Positions 1 through 7,406 of a DNA stretch of 25,755 bases are shown piece by piece (the stretch's first letter is position 1; the number at the start of each line of letters is the position of its first letter). The notes below the pieces were generated by a model. It saw only the letters and a list, made by a program, of their open reading frames with translations. It was not told the DNA's origin and searched no databases. Source of the stretch: Deltaproteobacteria bacterium (lineage in GTDB: Bacteria; Myxococcota_A; UBA796; UBA2385); NCBI GenBank assembly GCA_947462115.1, contig CANHON010000010.1, positions 1 to 25,755 on the forward strand, read 5' to 3'. The position numbers and the translations under genes are program-made.

Positions 1-1234
1 CGGGCCGACCAGGGGCGCTCAGGGCAGGCGCGCGGAGGGCCTCGGCGGGCGCGGGCTTGGCCAGGGAGGCGGACAACGGCGGGGCGGGCGGCGCCGGCGG
101 GCTCAAGGGCGGCAGCGCGGTCCCGCGGCCGCTCGGCGCGGCGGGCTCCAGGCGGGTGGGGCGCTCCGCTTCATCGCTGTCGGCGGCGGGCCCGGCGTCG
201 GCTGGGGCAGGGTCTTGCGCCGCACCGCTCGGGCCCTCGGCCGAGGCGCTCGGATCGTCCTCGAAGGCGTTGAAGGCGAAGGTGTGGGAGGCGCTGGCGT
301 CGTCTTCGGCGGTCGGCGAGACCAGCGGGGCGACGAAGCGCCGGGTGTCGTCGGCGATGGTGTTGAAGCTGTAGCCGGCCATCAAGCCGCGGAGATCTTC
401 GCGGAGCACGAAGGCCCGGTGGTAGCGGTAGCGCGGGTTGCGCGCCAAGGCCCGGCCGAGCACCTTGTCGAGCCCCGGCAAGGTCTGCCGGAGCCGCTCG
501 AGCTTGTCGGCGATCTCCGCCCGCCGGATGTTGTGGATGGTCTGCAGGTTGCTCGCCCCGCGGAACAGCGGGGTGCCCGTGGCCATCTCGTAGAGCAGGG
601 AGCCGAGCGCGAAAATATCGCTGGCGGGGGTCAGCTCCTCGTCGGGGACGGTCTGCTCGGGGCTCAGGTAGTCCATGCGCGCGGTGGCGGGCGTGACCCC
701 GCCGTGGGGCAGGGCGGCCGTCGAGCGCACGAGGCCGTAGGCGCCGAGCACCACCTTGCCCTCGCGGGTGATGATCACGGCGCTCGGGCACAGCGCGAGG
801 TGCAGCACGTGGTTGGCGCCGCTGGCCTCGGCCGGTCGGCCGTGCATGGCCTCCAGCGCGTTGCAGACCAAGGTGGCGAGGTTGAGGAAGACGTTGGGCG
901 GCAGGCCCCAGCCGCTCGCCTGGCTCCAGCGCAGCACCCGCTCGAGATCGACGCCCTCGACGTGACTCTCGACGATGAACCGCTCGCTGCCGTCCGCCAC
1001 CCACTCCAGCACCTGGGAGAGGAAGGGGTGCCGGACGCCGGAGAGGTCGCGGACCCGGGCTTCGGTCGCGGCGAGGCGCTCGGGGTCGCGCAGCATGAAC
1101 GGCAGCACCCGGCGGACCACCACCTGCTCTTCGCCCCGGTGGTCGAGGCGCCCGAGGTAGCTCTCGGCGACCCCGCTGGTGCCGAGGCGTCGGAGCAAGG
1201 TGAACGGGCCGACCGTGCGGGGCAGCAGCAACAT
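1..1234 (-). CDS. Ser/Thr protein kinase-like protein, probable pseudokinase (C-terminus outside window)
   Basis: The minus-strand frame starts at ATG 1234-1232, with AGGA (1245-1242) seven bases upstream, and stays open past base 1, so the C-terminus is missing. About 411 residues are visible. The first ~290 follow the kinase fold: a glycine-loop-like GTSGVAESYLG, the N-lobe strand VVVRRVLPF, a hinge and alpha-E helix, MDYLSPEQ matching the APE region, then the SDIFALGSLLYEMATGTPLF helix-F signature. The catalytic motifs are degenerate: the VAIK lysine is Arg, the HRDxxxxN loop reads HLALCPSAVII (no Asp, no Asn), and DFG reads GAYG. Seen directly: kinase architecture without catalytic residues. 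Inferred: a scaffold or allosteric pseudokinase. Residues ~300-411 are a Pro/Ala/Ser-rich, probably disordered linker. It is divergent from the lipoprotein gene at 1374. Confidence 0.8.
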   Translation of the reverse strand, partial: MLLLPRTVGPFTLLRRLGTSGVAESYLGRLDHRGEEQVVVRRVLPFMLRDPERLAATEARVRDLSGVRHPFLSQVLEWVADGSERFIVESHVEGVDLERVLRWSQASGWGLPPNVFLNLATLVCNALEAMHGRPAEASGANHVLHLALCPSAVIITREGKVVLGAYGLVRSTAALPHGGVTPATARMDYLSPEQTVPDEELTPASDIFALGSLLYEMATGTPLFRGASNLQTIHNIRRAEIADKLERLRQTLPGLDKVLGRALARNPRYRYHRAFVLREDLRGLMAGYSFNTIADDTRRFVAPLVSPTAEDDASASHTFAFNAFEDDPSASAEGPSGAAQDPAPADAGPAADSDEAERPTRLEPAAPSGRGTALPPLSPPAPPAPPLSASLAKPAPAEALRAPALSAPGRP

Positions 1235-1308
1235 ATGGCGGTCCTGAGCGGGCGATTCAGCGAGGGGCGACGCGGCCGGGCCCAAGGAGGCCGCCCGCAG
1301 GCTCCCCC

Positions 1309-1314
1309 AGCATA
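1309..1314 (-). promoter_or_regulatory. Candidate -10 element for the pseudokinase gene
   Basis: The minus strand reads TATGCT here (TAnnnT form), about 75 bases before the kinase-like ATG and in the only locally AT-richer stretch of the divergent region. No convincing -35 box is visible. Low confidence. Confidence 0.2.
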
Positions 1315-1322
1315 TTCCGGTC

Positions 1323-1340
1323 GGGCCACCGTGGCGGCCC
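1323..1340. promoter_or_regulatory. Interrupted palindrome, possible operator
   Basis: GCCAC-C-GTGGC (1325-1335) is a perfect odd-centred dyad, nested in GGGCC...GGCCC (1323-1340). It lies between the two divergent genes and between their candidate -10 elements, where an operator for both could sit. The symmetry is seen; a binding protein is inference, and GC-rich DNA produces such dyads by chance. Confidence 0.2.
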
Positions 1341-1346
1341 ACCGGT

Positions 1347-1352
1347 TAGCGA
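1347..1352 (+). promoter_or_regulatory. Candidate -10 element (TAGCGA) for the lipoprotein gene
   Basis: GGTTAGCGA lies about 22 bases before the TTG start at 1374 and matches a TAG-centred motif found at a similar distance before several other genes in this window. No -35 consensus is seen. Confidence 0.25.
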
Positions 1353-1373
1353 GGGCGGGGTGGAGGCTGCGCC

Positions 1374-1931
1374 TTGATTTTCTTCAAACACGCGCGGGGT
1401 CCGCGCCCGTCGCAGGGCCTCGCCCGCCGGTCCGCCGGGCTGCTGATCGCCCTGAGCAGCGTTGTTTCGGTCGGATGCGCCCAAAAGGTCACCCGGGTGG
1501 GCCTCGTGGACACCGCGAGCCCGCGCACCGCCCTGGTCGAGACCACCGGCGAGCGGCACCGCCTCGGCCTCGAGCCCGGCACCGACGAGGCCCAGCTCGC
1601 GGCGCTGGGCGGCTGCCTCGTTCAGGTCGAGGGCATGCTCGGGCTGCGGGGGTTGGACGTGGGCAGCTACCGGGTGCTCGACGCTGGCGACGGATCGGCC
1701 CCCTTCATCGGGCAGCTTCGTGAAGAGCGCGGACAGCTCATTATTTTCGACAGGCAGGGCGCGGGCGATCTTCGCCTCGTGGCGGGCGAGTCCGGCGGGG
1801 CGCTCAGCGAGCTGCGCCCGCTCCTTGGCCAAGACATCATGGTGCTCGGCTTTGTGGTGGGCAACCAGTCGGTGCAGGTGGTCCGCTGGCGGTCGATGGG
1901 CCCCCACCTCGGGGCGGCCAGCCGGCGCTGA
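1374..1931 (+). CDS. Putative lipoprotein of unknown function
   Basis: This is a 185-residue protein. The TTG start is chosen because a GGAGG Shine-Dalgarno sequence (1362-1366) sits seven bases upstream; there is no in-frame ATG nearby. The N-terminus has basic residues, a hydrophobic stretch (residues ~21-33) and a lipobox ending SVVSVGC with the lipidation Cys at residue 35, so export and lipid anchoring are expected. The mature part, about 150 residues, looks beta-rich (alternating hydrophobic strands such as RTALVETTG and ERGQLIIFDRQG) and could be a small OB-like or beta-barrel fold. I do not recognise the family. It is divergent from the pseudokinase gene and is followed by 186 bases before the next gene, so it may be monocistronic. 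Confidence 0.7.
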   Translation: MIFFKHARGPRPSQGLARRSAGLLIALSSVVSVGCAQKVTRVGLVDTASPRTALVETTGERHRLGLEPGTDEAQLAALGGCLVQVEGMLGLRGLDVGSYRVLDAGDGSAPFIGQLREERGQLIIFDRQGAGDLRLVAGESGGALSELRPLLGQDIMVLGFVVGNQSVQVVRWRSMGPHLGAASRR

Positions 1932-2085
1932 GCCCCGCGGCGCGCCCCAGCGGTCCGGCGGCGCTGCGCCTGGACTTCACCCCGTCGTCACGGAGGGGCG
2001 CGGCTGTCGCTTGGTGGGTTCCGCGGCTCTGGGCGCGGACTTCGCGGAGCCCCCAGCGGTCGCGCCGCGGGCCCGGCGCATGTGC

Positions 2086-2091
2086 TAGCGT
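2086..2091 (+). promoter_or_regulatory. Candidate -10 element (TAGCGT) for the ZnR-GYF-TPR gene
   Basis: TGTGCTAGCGT (2081-2091) contains a TAnnnT hexamer 26 bases before ATG 2118. If transcription starts just downstream, the in-frame GTG at 2082 cannot be the start codon, which supports 2118 (or GTG 2106). Confidence 0.3.
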
Positions 2092-2117
2092 CGGAGACTC
2101 TCCCTGTGGGTGCGTGG

Positions 2118-4499
2118 ATGGTCAGACGGTATTGTTTCTCCTGTGGGCAAGCGCTCGCGCGGGAGGCGGGCGGCGCGGCGACGGGCTGGCGTCCGGCGGC
2201 GCTGTGCCCGCGCTGTGCGCTCGGCGGGCCCCAGATCCCGCCGGAGCGGCTGCGCTACGAGCTCCGGGCCGCGGGCGGCGCGGTCCGGGGGCCGCTGTCG
2301 GCCGAGGTGGTGGTGGAGCAGGTCGTTCGGGGCGCGGCCGTGCCCAGCGATCGGGTGAGCCGCGCCGGGGGCCTCGCCCACCGCATCCACGAGCACGCGG
2401 ACTTTCGGGCCTACTTCGTCGAGGGCACCGTCGAGCAGCAGCGGGTGGGGCGGGATCGCAGCGCCGAGGCCTCGGATCGGCGCAGCGGCGCGGTGCGGCG
2501 CACCTCGCGCACCCTCGGCGTCGGGCTGCTGGCCGCCGCGGGCGTGGCGGTGGCCGTTTTTGGCGCCCAGGCCGACTGGTTCGTGATCCCGGAGTCCAGC
2601 ATCAGCGCGGCCTCTGCATCGGTCGCCGAGGCCTACGCCGTCGCCGAAGAGAAGGTCGCGCTGGCCTTTGGCGGCGCCGATGGCGCGGCGGCGCTGGCCA
2701 AGCGGGTGGTGCCGGGCGAGGCGCTGCTCGCCAAGCTCGTGGCGGAGCACCCGCAGCCCAAGGGCCAGCCCCTGCTGCTGCTTCACGAGGCGCGGCTGCA
2801 GCTGTGGACCGGCACCACGGCGGGCATGGAGGAGGCCCGGGCCCAGCTCGAGCTCGCGGTGGTGCTGTCGCCGGCGGACGGGGAGATCTGGGGCAGCCTG
2901 GCCGAGGTCTATGCCGCGCTGTCCGAGCGGGACCCTTCGCTCGCGCTCTCCGCCTCGGAGGCCCTGGATCGCGCGGATGCCCTCGTGGACGGCGTCACGG
3001 TGATGCGGGCGGCTGCGGCCGTGGCGATGGCGGACGGTCAGCTCTCGGCGGCGGCCGACCTCGCGACGCCCTGCGGGGACCCGCCCGGCGCGGCGGTGGA
3101 GCTCGGCAAAGGGGTGGACCCCACCTGCGCCTACTTTGTGGCCGCCGCGCTGGGCCGGGATCGTGAGCTGATGGCCCTGGCCAAGGCCTATCCGATGAAC
3201 TTTCGGGTTCAGCTGGCCCGGGCGCGCGCGGAGCTCGACGCCGGCCGGCCGCTGGACGCGGTGGAGCTCGCCGGGGCGCTCAGCCGGCAGCACCCCAAGG
3301 AGTCGGCGCCCTGGGGCGTGCTCATGGACGCCGCCATGGCCGTGGGCGACTGGCCCTCCGCCCGCACCGCCGGGGAGCGGCTGGCGGCGCTGGCCCCGCG
3401 GGACGTGCCGCGTCGGGCCCGGCTCGCGCAGCTGCTGCTCAAGGCCGCGGGCGACCCGGCCGCCAGCCTGAAGGAATTTGACGAGATCAGCAAGCTGCCG
3501 GGCTTTGTTGAGCACCCAGAGCGCGCGCAGCTCTACGCCGACGCGGCGGCCGCCGCCAACGCCCTGCGCCGCTCCGACGAGGCGCTGTCGTGGTCCGAGC
3601 GCGCCTTGAAGGCCAACCCTGCCAGCCCCGCCGCCTGCCTTCAGAAGGCGACGGCCCTGGCCGCCACCGGGAAGCACGCCGACGCCGAGCTCGCGCTGCG
3701 CGGCGCCGACACCGCCGGCCTGTCCTCGGCGGAGGGCGCCCGTTTCCACGTCGGGGCGGCGGTGCTGCACCTCCAAGGCGGCCGGGAGCGCCTGGCCGAT
3801 GGGGAGCTGAGCCTCGCGCGGGAGGCCGACGCGACGCTCGTGGACGCCCTTTTGGTGCGGGCGTGGGCCCGGGTGCTGGTCAACGACGGGGCCGGGGCCG
3901 TCCGCCAGATCGAAGAGGCGGCCTACCTGGACCTCACGGCAGCGCGCCTCCGCAGCCCGATGCACTTGATCTGGTGGCCGTCCATGACCTACAAGCCGCT
4001 GCTCGCGGGCCTGCGCTCGAGCCTCGGCGACGATCTTCGCTTCGAACGCCGGCTGTCGGCCGCGGAGGGCGTGATCGCCGCGGCCTTGGGGGACCCCGGC
4101 GCCCGGGCCTTGCTGGAGCGGGGCGCCAGCGGCGGCGCGGAGGCAGGCTACGCAAAAGCCGCCTTGGCCCAGGTGTACTTGGAGCGGGGGATGCCCGGAC
4201 CCGCGGCCAGCAACGCCGCCGCGGTCAAGCAGCGGGGCGGCGATCCCGCCATCGTGATCGGCGTCCAGGCGCGCGCGGCGAGCTTGCTCAAAGATCGCAC
4301 CGCGGCCCGCACCTTGTTCGCCCAGGCCCTCGACCGCGACCCGCAGCTCGCCGTGCTTCACCGCTGGCGGGGCGAGCACCTCGCGGGCGAGGGGGAGGCC
4401 AGCGACGCCGCCCGGGCCCTCAAGGAGGCCCTGCGCCTCGCCCCCGACGATCTTGTCGCCGCGCGGGACCTTTTCGAGCTGGAGCGGTCCCGGCGCTGA
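2118..4499 (+). CDS. Zinc-ribbon/GYF-like/single-TM/TPR-repeat protein, GltJ-like N-terminus
   Basis: This is a 793-residue protein. ATG 2118 gives MVRRYCFSCGQ, placing the first zinc-ribbon knuckle at the very start; GTG 2106 (GGAG nine bases upstream) is an alternative. Residues 6-33 hold CxxC...CxxC (C6, C9, C30, C33). Residues ~46-100 fit a GYF_2-type domain (YELRAAGGAVRGPLS, then G..VP.D.V...GG and a final aromatic stretch). A basic stretch (~121-132) precedes one membrane helix (~133-152), implying N-terminus in the cytoplasm. Residues ~160-793 are Ala/Leu-rich helical hairpins of TPR type, probably periplasmic. A ZnR-GYF-TM order is known from the myxobacterial gliding motility protein GltJ (AgmX); here TPRs replace its TonB-like C-terminus. 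Function is inferred: an envelope scaffold sensing a cytoplasmic partner. Confidence 0.75.
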   Translation: MVRRYCFSCGQALAREAGGAATGWRPAALCPRCALGGPQIPPERLRYELRAAGGAVRGPLSAEVVVEQVVRGAAVPSDRVSRAGGLAHRIHEHADFRAYFVEGTVEQQRVGRDRSAEASDRRSGAVRRTSRTLGVGLLAAAGVAVAVFGAQADWFVIPESSISAASASVAEAYAVAEEKVALAFGGADGAAALAKRVVPGEALLAKLVAEHPQPKGQPLLLLHEARLQLWTGTTAGMEEARAQLELAVVLSPADGEIWGSLAEVYAALSERDPSLALSASEALDRADALVDGVTVMRAAAAVAMADGQLSAAADLATPCGDPPGAAVELGKGVDPTCAYFVAAALGRDRELMALAKAYPMNFRVQLARARAELDAGRPLDAVELAGALSRQHPKESAPWGVLMDAAMAVGDWPSARTAGERLAALAPRDVPRRARLAQLLLKAAGDPAASLKEFDEISKLPGFVEHPERAQLYADAAAAANALRRSDEALSWSERALKANPASPAACLQKATALAATGKHADAELALRGADTAGLSSAEGARFHVGAAVLHLQGGRERLADGELSLAREADATLVDALLVRAWARVLVNDGAGAVRQIEEAAYLDLTAARLRSPMHLIWWPSMTYKPLLAGLRSSLGDDLRFERRLSAAEGVIAAALGDPGARALLERGASGGAEAGYAKAALAQVYLERGMPGPAASNAAAVKQRGGDPAIVIGVQARAASLLKDRTAARTLFAQALDRDPQLAVLHRWRGEHLAGEGEASDAARALKEALRLAPDDLVAARDLFELERSRR

Positions 4500-4525
4500 G
4501 CGGGGCCTGCGCCCGCTGCCCGTGC

Positions 4526-4531
4526 TACGCG
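4526..4531 (+). promoter_or_regulatory. Candidate -10 element (TACGCG) for the operon starting at 4546
   Basis: CGTGCTACGC (4521-4530) resembles TGTGCTAGCGT upstream of the preceding gene and lies 20 bases before ATG 4546. It is a weak match with no -35. Confidence 0.15.
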
Positions 4532-4545
4532 CGCCCCGGCGGCCG

Positions 4546-5457
4546 ATGAACGGGCGCCGCGCGAGGAGATGGCATCGTGAGAACGCGACGGAGCACGCGA
4601 CAGCGCACCGGACACTGTTCACGGGCCCACCGCTCGGTCCCCGCGCCCCGCCGCGGCCCGCGCTGGATCGGCGCTTGAGCGGCGCGCTGCCCGCCGCGAC
4701 CACGGTGGAGCGCCCTGCGCCGGGCGTGCGGGTCCACCAGCCCGCCCGGGGCTTTCGCTACGCGATGGATCCGATCTTGCTCGCGGGCTTCGTCGCCGAG
4801 GCGGGCCCGCCGGGGCGCTTCTTGGAGGTCGGGACCGGCTGCGGGGTGGCGGCCCTGCTGCTCGGCCGGCTGGGCTGGAACGGCGTCGGGATGGACGTGC
4901 AGGAGGGTGTCCTCGACCTCGCGCGCCGCGGCGCCCTCGACAGCGGCCTCGCCGATCAGCTGGCCTTCGTGGCCGGGGATGTGCGGAGCTTCGCCGCCGC
5001 TGCGCCGCCGGGGGCCCCGCCCTACCCCTGGGTGCTGTGCAACCCGCCCTATTGGCGCGCCGGCACCGGGCCCTTGCCGGCCGATCCAGCGGTGGCGGCC
5101 GCGCGCTTCGCCCTCCACGGCGACCTTGATGAGCTCATCCCGGCCATGTGCCGGCTGGGGGAGCGCGTGGCCCTGGTGCTGCCCCTGGCCCGGGCCCGCG
5201 AGGCCTGCGTGGCCTTGCGCGCCGCCGGCCGCCCGATCGCCCGCCGGCTGGACCTGCTGCCCCGCCTCTGCTTGATCGAGGGGGCCCGATCGGCGGCGCC
5301 CGAGGGGCCCCGGCTGGAGGCGCCGCTGCGCGAGTCGGGCCGGCACTCCGCCCGGGTCCGCGCGCTCTATGACGCAGTCAACGCCATTCTGCCCGATGCG
5401 CCCCCCGCAGCCGGCCAGCCCAGCCACGCGGCCCCGGACCCCGGGGGGGCGCCGTGA
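4546..5457 (+). CDS. trmN6: TrmN6/YfiC-family tRNA(Val) adenine-N6 methyltransferase
   Basis: This is a 303-residue SAM-dependent methyltransferase. Class I motif I is FLEVGTGCGVAALLLG (from ~residue 92) and the N6-adenine catalytic motif is NPPY (166-169). FRYAMDPILLAGFV (70-83) is the family's characteristic stretch before motif I, and AARFALHGDLDELI follows the catalytic motif as expected. Family knowledge: TrmN6 methylates N6 of A37 in tRNA1(Val). The start is uncertain: the conserved domain begins near residue 55, so ATG 4546 leaves a basic N-terminal extension, and TTG 4675 or GTG 4705 would give a protein of normal family length. The stop overlaps the next gene's GTG (GTGA at 5454-5457), so they are translationally coupled. 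A related N6-adenine methyltransferase of another specificity remains possible. Confidence 0.75.
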   Translation: MNGRRARRWHRENATEHATAHRTLFTGPPLGPRAPPRPALDRRLSGALPAATTVERPAPGVRVHQPARGFRYAMDPILLAGFVAEAGPPGRFLEVGTGCGVAALLLGRLGWNGVGMDVQEGVLDLARRGALDSGLADQLAFVAGDVRSFAAAAPPGAPPYPWVLCNPPYWRAGTGPLPADPAVAAARFALHGDLDELIPAMCRLGERVALVLPLARAREACVALRAAGRPIARRLDLLPRLCLIEGARSAAPEGPRLEAPLRESGRHSARVRALYDAVNAILPDAPPAAGQPSHAAPDPGGAP

Positions 5458-5993
5458 GCGGGCGCCTGCAGCTCCAGGTGCGGGCCGGCCCCCGGGACCT
5501 CAGCCGCCTGCCGCTCGACGAGGATGCGCTGGGGGAGGCCATGTTCGCCGATGCCGCGGCACGGCTCCAGCAGGGCTTGCCGCCCCCGGTGGGCGTCGCG
5601 CTGTCGGGCCACGGCGTTCAGCAGATCGACCTGCGGCCGATCATCGCCCTCGGAGACGGCGCGCCGATGCGGTTTCTGGCCTCGATGGCCGGTCAGCCCG
5701 ACGTGGACTGCTTGGCCCAGCTCGCGGTCCTCCAGCAGCGCCGGGCCGGGCGGCCGGTGGAGCGCGGGCTCTGCTTGTTCATCGAGTGGACCGACTGTCG
5801 GTGGTGGATGCGCTGGCTGCCGCTGGACGCCCAGCGCGCCCCGCGTTGGGCTGCGGTCCGCACGCAGCGCGCCCGCGAAGGTTGGCCGCGACCCACGGGC
5901 CTCGGCGGCTGGTTCAGCCTGGCCCGCCGCGCCGAGCTCTGCCTGCGCCTCGACGCGCCGGGGGAGCAGCCCGGTCTGCACCTCGTCCACTGA
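5454..5993 (+). CDS. Hypothetical protein
   Basis: This is a 179-residue protein of unrecognised family. GTG 5454 overlaps the upstream stop by four bases, so coupled translation supports this start. There is no signal peptide or membrane helix, so a cytoplasmic location is likely. It is Trp- and Arg-rich in the second half, with a striking WTDCRWWMRWLPLD stretch (residues ~110-123) and a further WFSLARR. The N-terminal half is Leu/Asp-rich with DLRPIIALGDGAPMRFLA. Coupling to a tRNA methyltransferase hints at a housekeeping role, but no catalytic motif is visible and I assign no function. Confidence 0.65.
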   Translation: MSGRLQLQVRAGPRDLSRLPLDEDALGEAMFADAAARLQQGLPPPVGVALSGHGVQQIDLRPIIALGDGAPMRFLASMAGQPDVDCLAQLAVLQQRRAGRPVERGLCLFIEWTDCRWWMRWLPLDAQRAPRWAAVRTQRAREGWPRPTGLGGWFSLARRAELCLRLDAPGEQPGLHLVH

Positions 5994-6046
5994 TCGGGCC
6001 CTGATCGATTAGGGGAGGGCCGCGCGGCGCTGGCCCGCGCGGAAGC

Positions 6047-6062
6047 GACCCGCCGACGGGTC
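6047..6062 (+). repeat. Short perfect hairpin upstream of the LapA-like gene
   Basis: GACCCG-CCGA-CGGGTC forms a perfect 6-bp stem with a 4-base loop, ending five bases before the GGAG (6067-6070) of the next gene. No T-tract follows, so it is unlikely to be an intrinsic terminator. It may stabilise or tune the leader of the following gene. Confidence 0.35.
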
Positions 6063-6075
6063 CCCCGGAGCCAAC

Positions 6076-6357
6076 GTGACCCCGCTGCGCATCGTCGGGC
6101 TGGTGCTGGCCGCGTGCCTCACCGCTCTCCTGGCCCTGTTCTTCGTCCAAAACAGCGGCCGCACGGTCGATCTGAGCTACGACCTCTACTGGGCGGCTTG
6201 GCACATGCGCGCGCCGCAGCCGGTCGTCTTGCTGCTGGCCGGCACCTTCGTCGGCGGGATGATCTGCGGCGCCCTGCTGCCTTGGCTCTGGTCGCTCCGC
6301 AGCCGCGGCGGCCGCGCGGTGTCGGGCACCGGGCGCGGAGACGACGCGTGGGCCTGA
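6076..6357 (+). CDS. LapA-domain-like small inner-membrane protein
   Basis: This is a 93-residue protein. GTG 6076 is preceded by GGAG (6067-6070) at five bases. It has two membrane helices: residues ~5-24, ending in FFVQNSGRTVDLSY, and ~48-72 (VVLLLAGTFVGGMICGALLPWLW), with a short polar loop between. The motif FxxQNxxxVxLSY-type loop followed by a Gly-rich second helix is characteristic of the LapA/DUF1049 family. In E. coli LapA works with the TPR protein LapB in regulating LPS synthesis; here no LapB neighbour is adjacent, so that role is only suggested. The C-terminal ~20 residues are a basic, Gly-rich cytoplasmic tail. It overlaps the next gene by ten bases. Confidence 0.75.
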   Translation: MTPLRIVGLVLAACLTALLALFFVQNSGRTVDLSYDLYWAAWHMRAPQPVVLLLAGTFVGGMICGALLPWLWSLRSRGGRAVSGTGRGDDAWA

Positions 6358-7406
6358 CCCCGAAGACGCCCTGGGCTGCGCTGTTCTCGGCGGGGTTCTG
6401 TGCGGGGCTCTGCGCGGCGCTCGCGGTCGGCTGCTCCAACGACGCGCCCACGGTGGCGGCCCGGCCGGTCTCCACCCCGGTGGAGCCGACGGCCGAGGCC
6501 AGCCACGCCAAGGCCGAGCCCTTGCTGGTGCCCAACGGCTCAATGATCGAGTCGCCGGTGCAGGGGGCGCCGGTCAGCCGCGAGGCCTTGGCCGGGGCGG
6601 TGGTCGAGCTCAGCGCGCTGGTGCCCCGCGATCAAGATCTGGTCACCGAGGTGCTCAACGTCGTGCCGGCGCCCTGCGGCGCCTGTGACCGCACCAGCAT
6701 CGCCCGCTGCGCCCTGAGCATGCCGAGCGAGTGCGAGCGCTTGCCCTCGCTGGTCCAGCGGGCCCTGCGGGTGGCCGCGGAGGGCACCACCAAAGAACGC
6801 CTGGAGTCGGTGGTCAGCTACCCCGACATCTGGGTGAAGATCCCCGATCAAGGCCGAATGGTCGATCCGCCCAAGCACGGGCCGATCTTGATGGAGGTCT
6901 GGCTGGACCCGAGCGGGCCGATGCTCGGCGGCACCGTCGGCACCATCGATCAGCTCGATCTCACCCACGGCGGCATCATTTTCCGCTACCTCACGGTGCC
7001 AGGCGACGCCCTCTCCGAAGACATCGCCAAGGCCACGATGGCGGTCCAAGATCAAGGCCAGCTCGAGGCCTTCCTCCGCGCGTTGCTCGTCTGGAAAGAG
7101 GCCCACCGGACCGTGGGCGGCGGCAGCGGCGAGCTCAGCCTCGCGGCGCTGGCCGAGGTCGTGGTGAGCCTGCCTGGCGTTGCTCTCGCCACGTACGAGG
7201 CCGCCCGCAGCAGCGAGGCCATCGCCGCCCGCCTCGCCGAAGATCGGGCGCTGGCCGCTCGCATCGAGGTGCGCTCGGCGCCGAGCTTCTTTGTCAACGG
7301 CTACCGGCTGCGCGGCGCACAGTCCGCCTCGGCCCTCAACCGGCTCATCTCCCTTGAGCTGCTTGACCACCCTGAGCTCATCGGCTCCACCTCCAAGGTC
7401 CCCTGA
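6348..7406 (+). CDS. DsbA-fold (thioredoxin-like) lipoprotein lacking the CxxC
   Basis: This is a 352-residue lipoprotein. GTG 6348 lies inside the end of the LapA-like gene with GGAG (6337-6340) seven bases upstream, and it places a lipobox at ALAVGC with Cys29. A Cys cluster follows: CGAC (110-113), C121 and C129. HGPILMEVWLDPSGP (~177-191) is the first thioredoxin strand where a DsbA/Thioredoxin_4 protein would have its CPxC, but here the position reads DPSGP. A helical insert follows, then APSFFVNGYRLRG (311-323), the hallmark cis-proline strand of this family. Seen: the fold without its redox pair. Inferred: not a canonical disulfide oxidase; perhaps a chaperone or binding protein, or one using the separate Cys cluster. 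rsmB starts directly after its stop. Confidence 0.75.
   Translation: MGLTPKTPWAALFSAGFCAGLCAALAVGCSNDAPTVAARPVSTPVEPTAEASHAKAEPLLVPNGSMIESPVQGAPVSREALAGAVVELSALVPRDQDLVTEVLNVVPAPCGACDRTSIARCALSMPSECERLPSLVQRALRVAAEGTTKERLESVVSYPDIWVKIPDQGRMVDPPKHGPILMEVWLDPSGPMLGGTVGTIDQLDLTHGGIIFRYLTVPGDALSEDIAKATMAVQDQGQLEAFLRALLVWKEAHRTVGGGSGELSLAALAEVVVSLPGVALATYEAARSSEAIAARLAEDRALAARIEVRSAPSFFVNGYRLRGAQSASALNRLISLELLDHPELIGSTSKVP

Noticed and set aside
2082..2117. GTG 2082 as start of the zinc-ribbon gene
   Set aside because: It overlaps the candidate -10 TAGCGT, and ATG 2118 puts the zinc knuckle at the N-terminus.
2085..4703. Very long open frame antisense to the ZnR-GYF-TPR gene
   Set aside because: Its composition is Arg/Gly/His/Pro-rich with no domain, and GC-rich third positions create long antisense frames. 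The plus-strand frame has clear domains.
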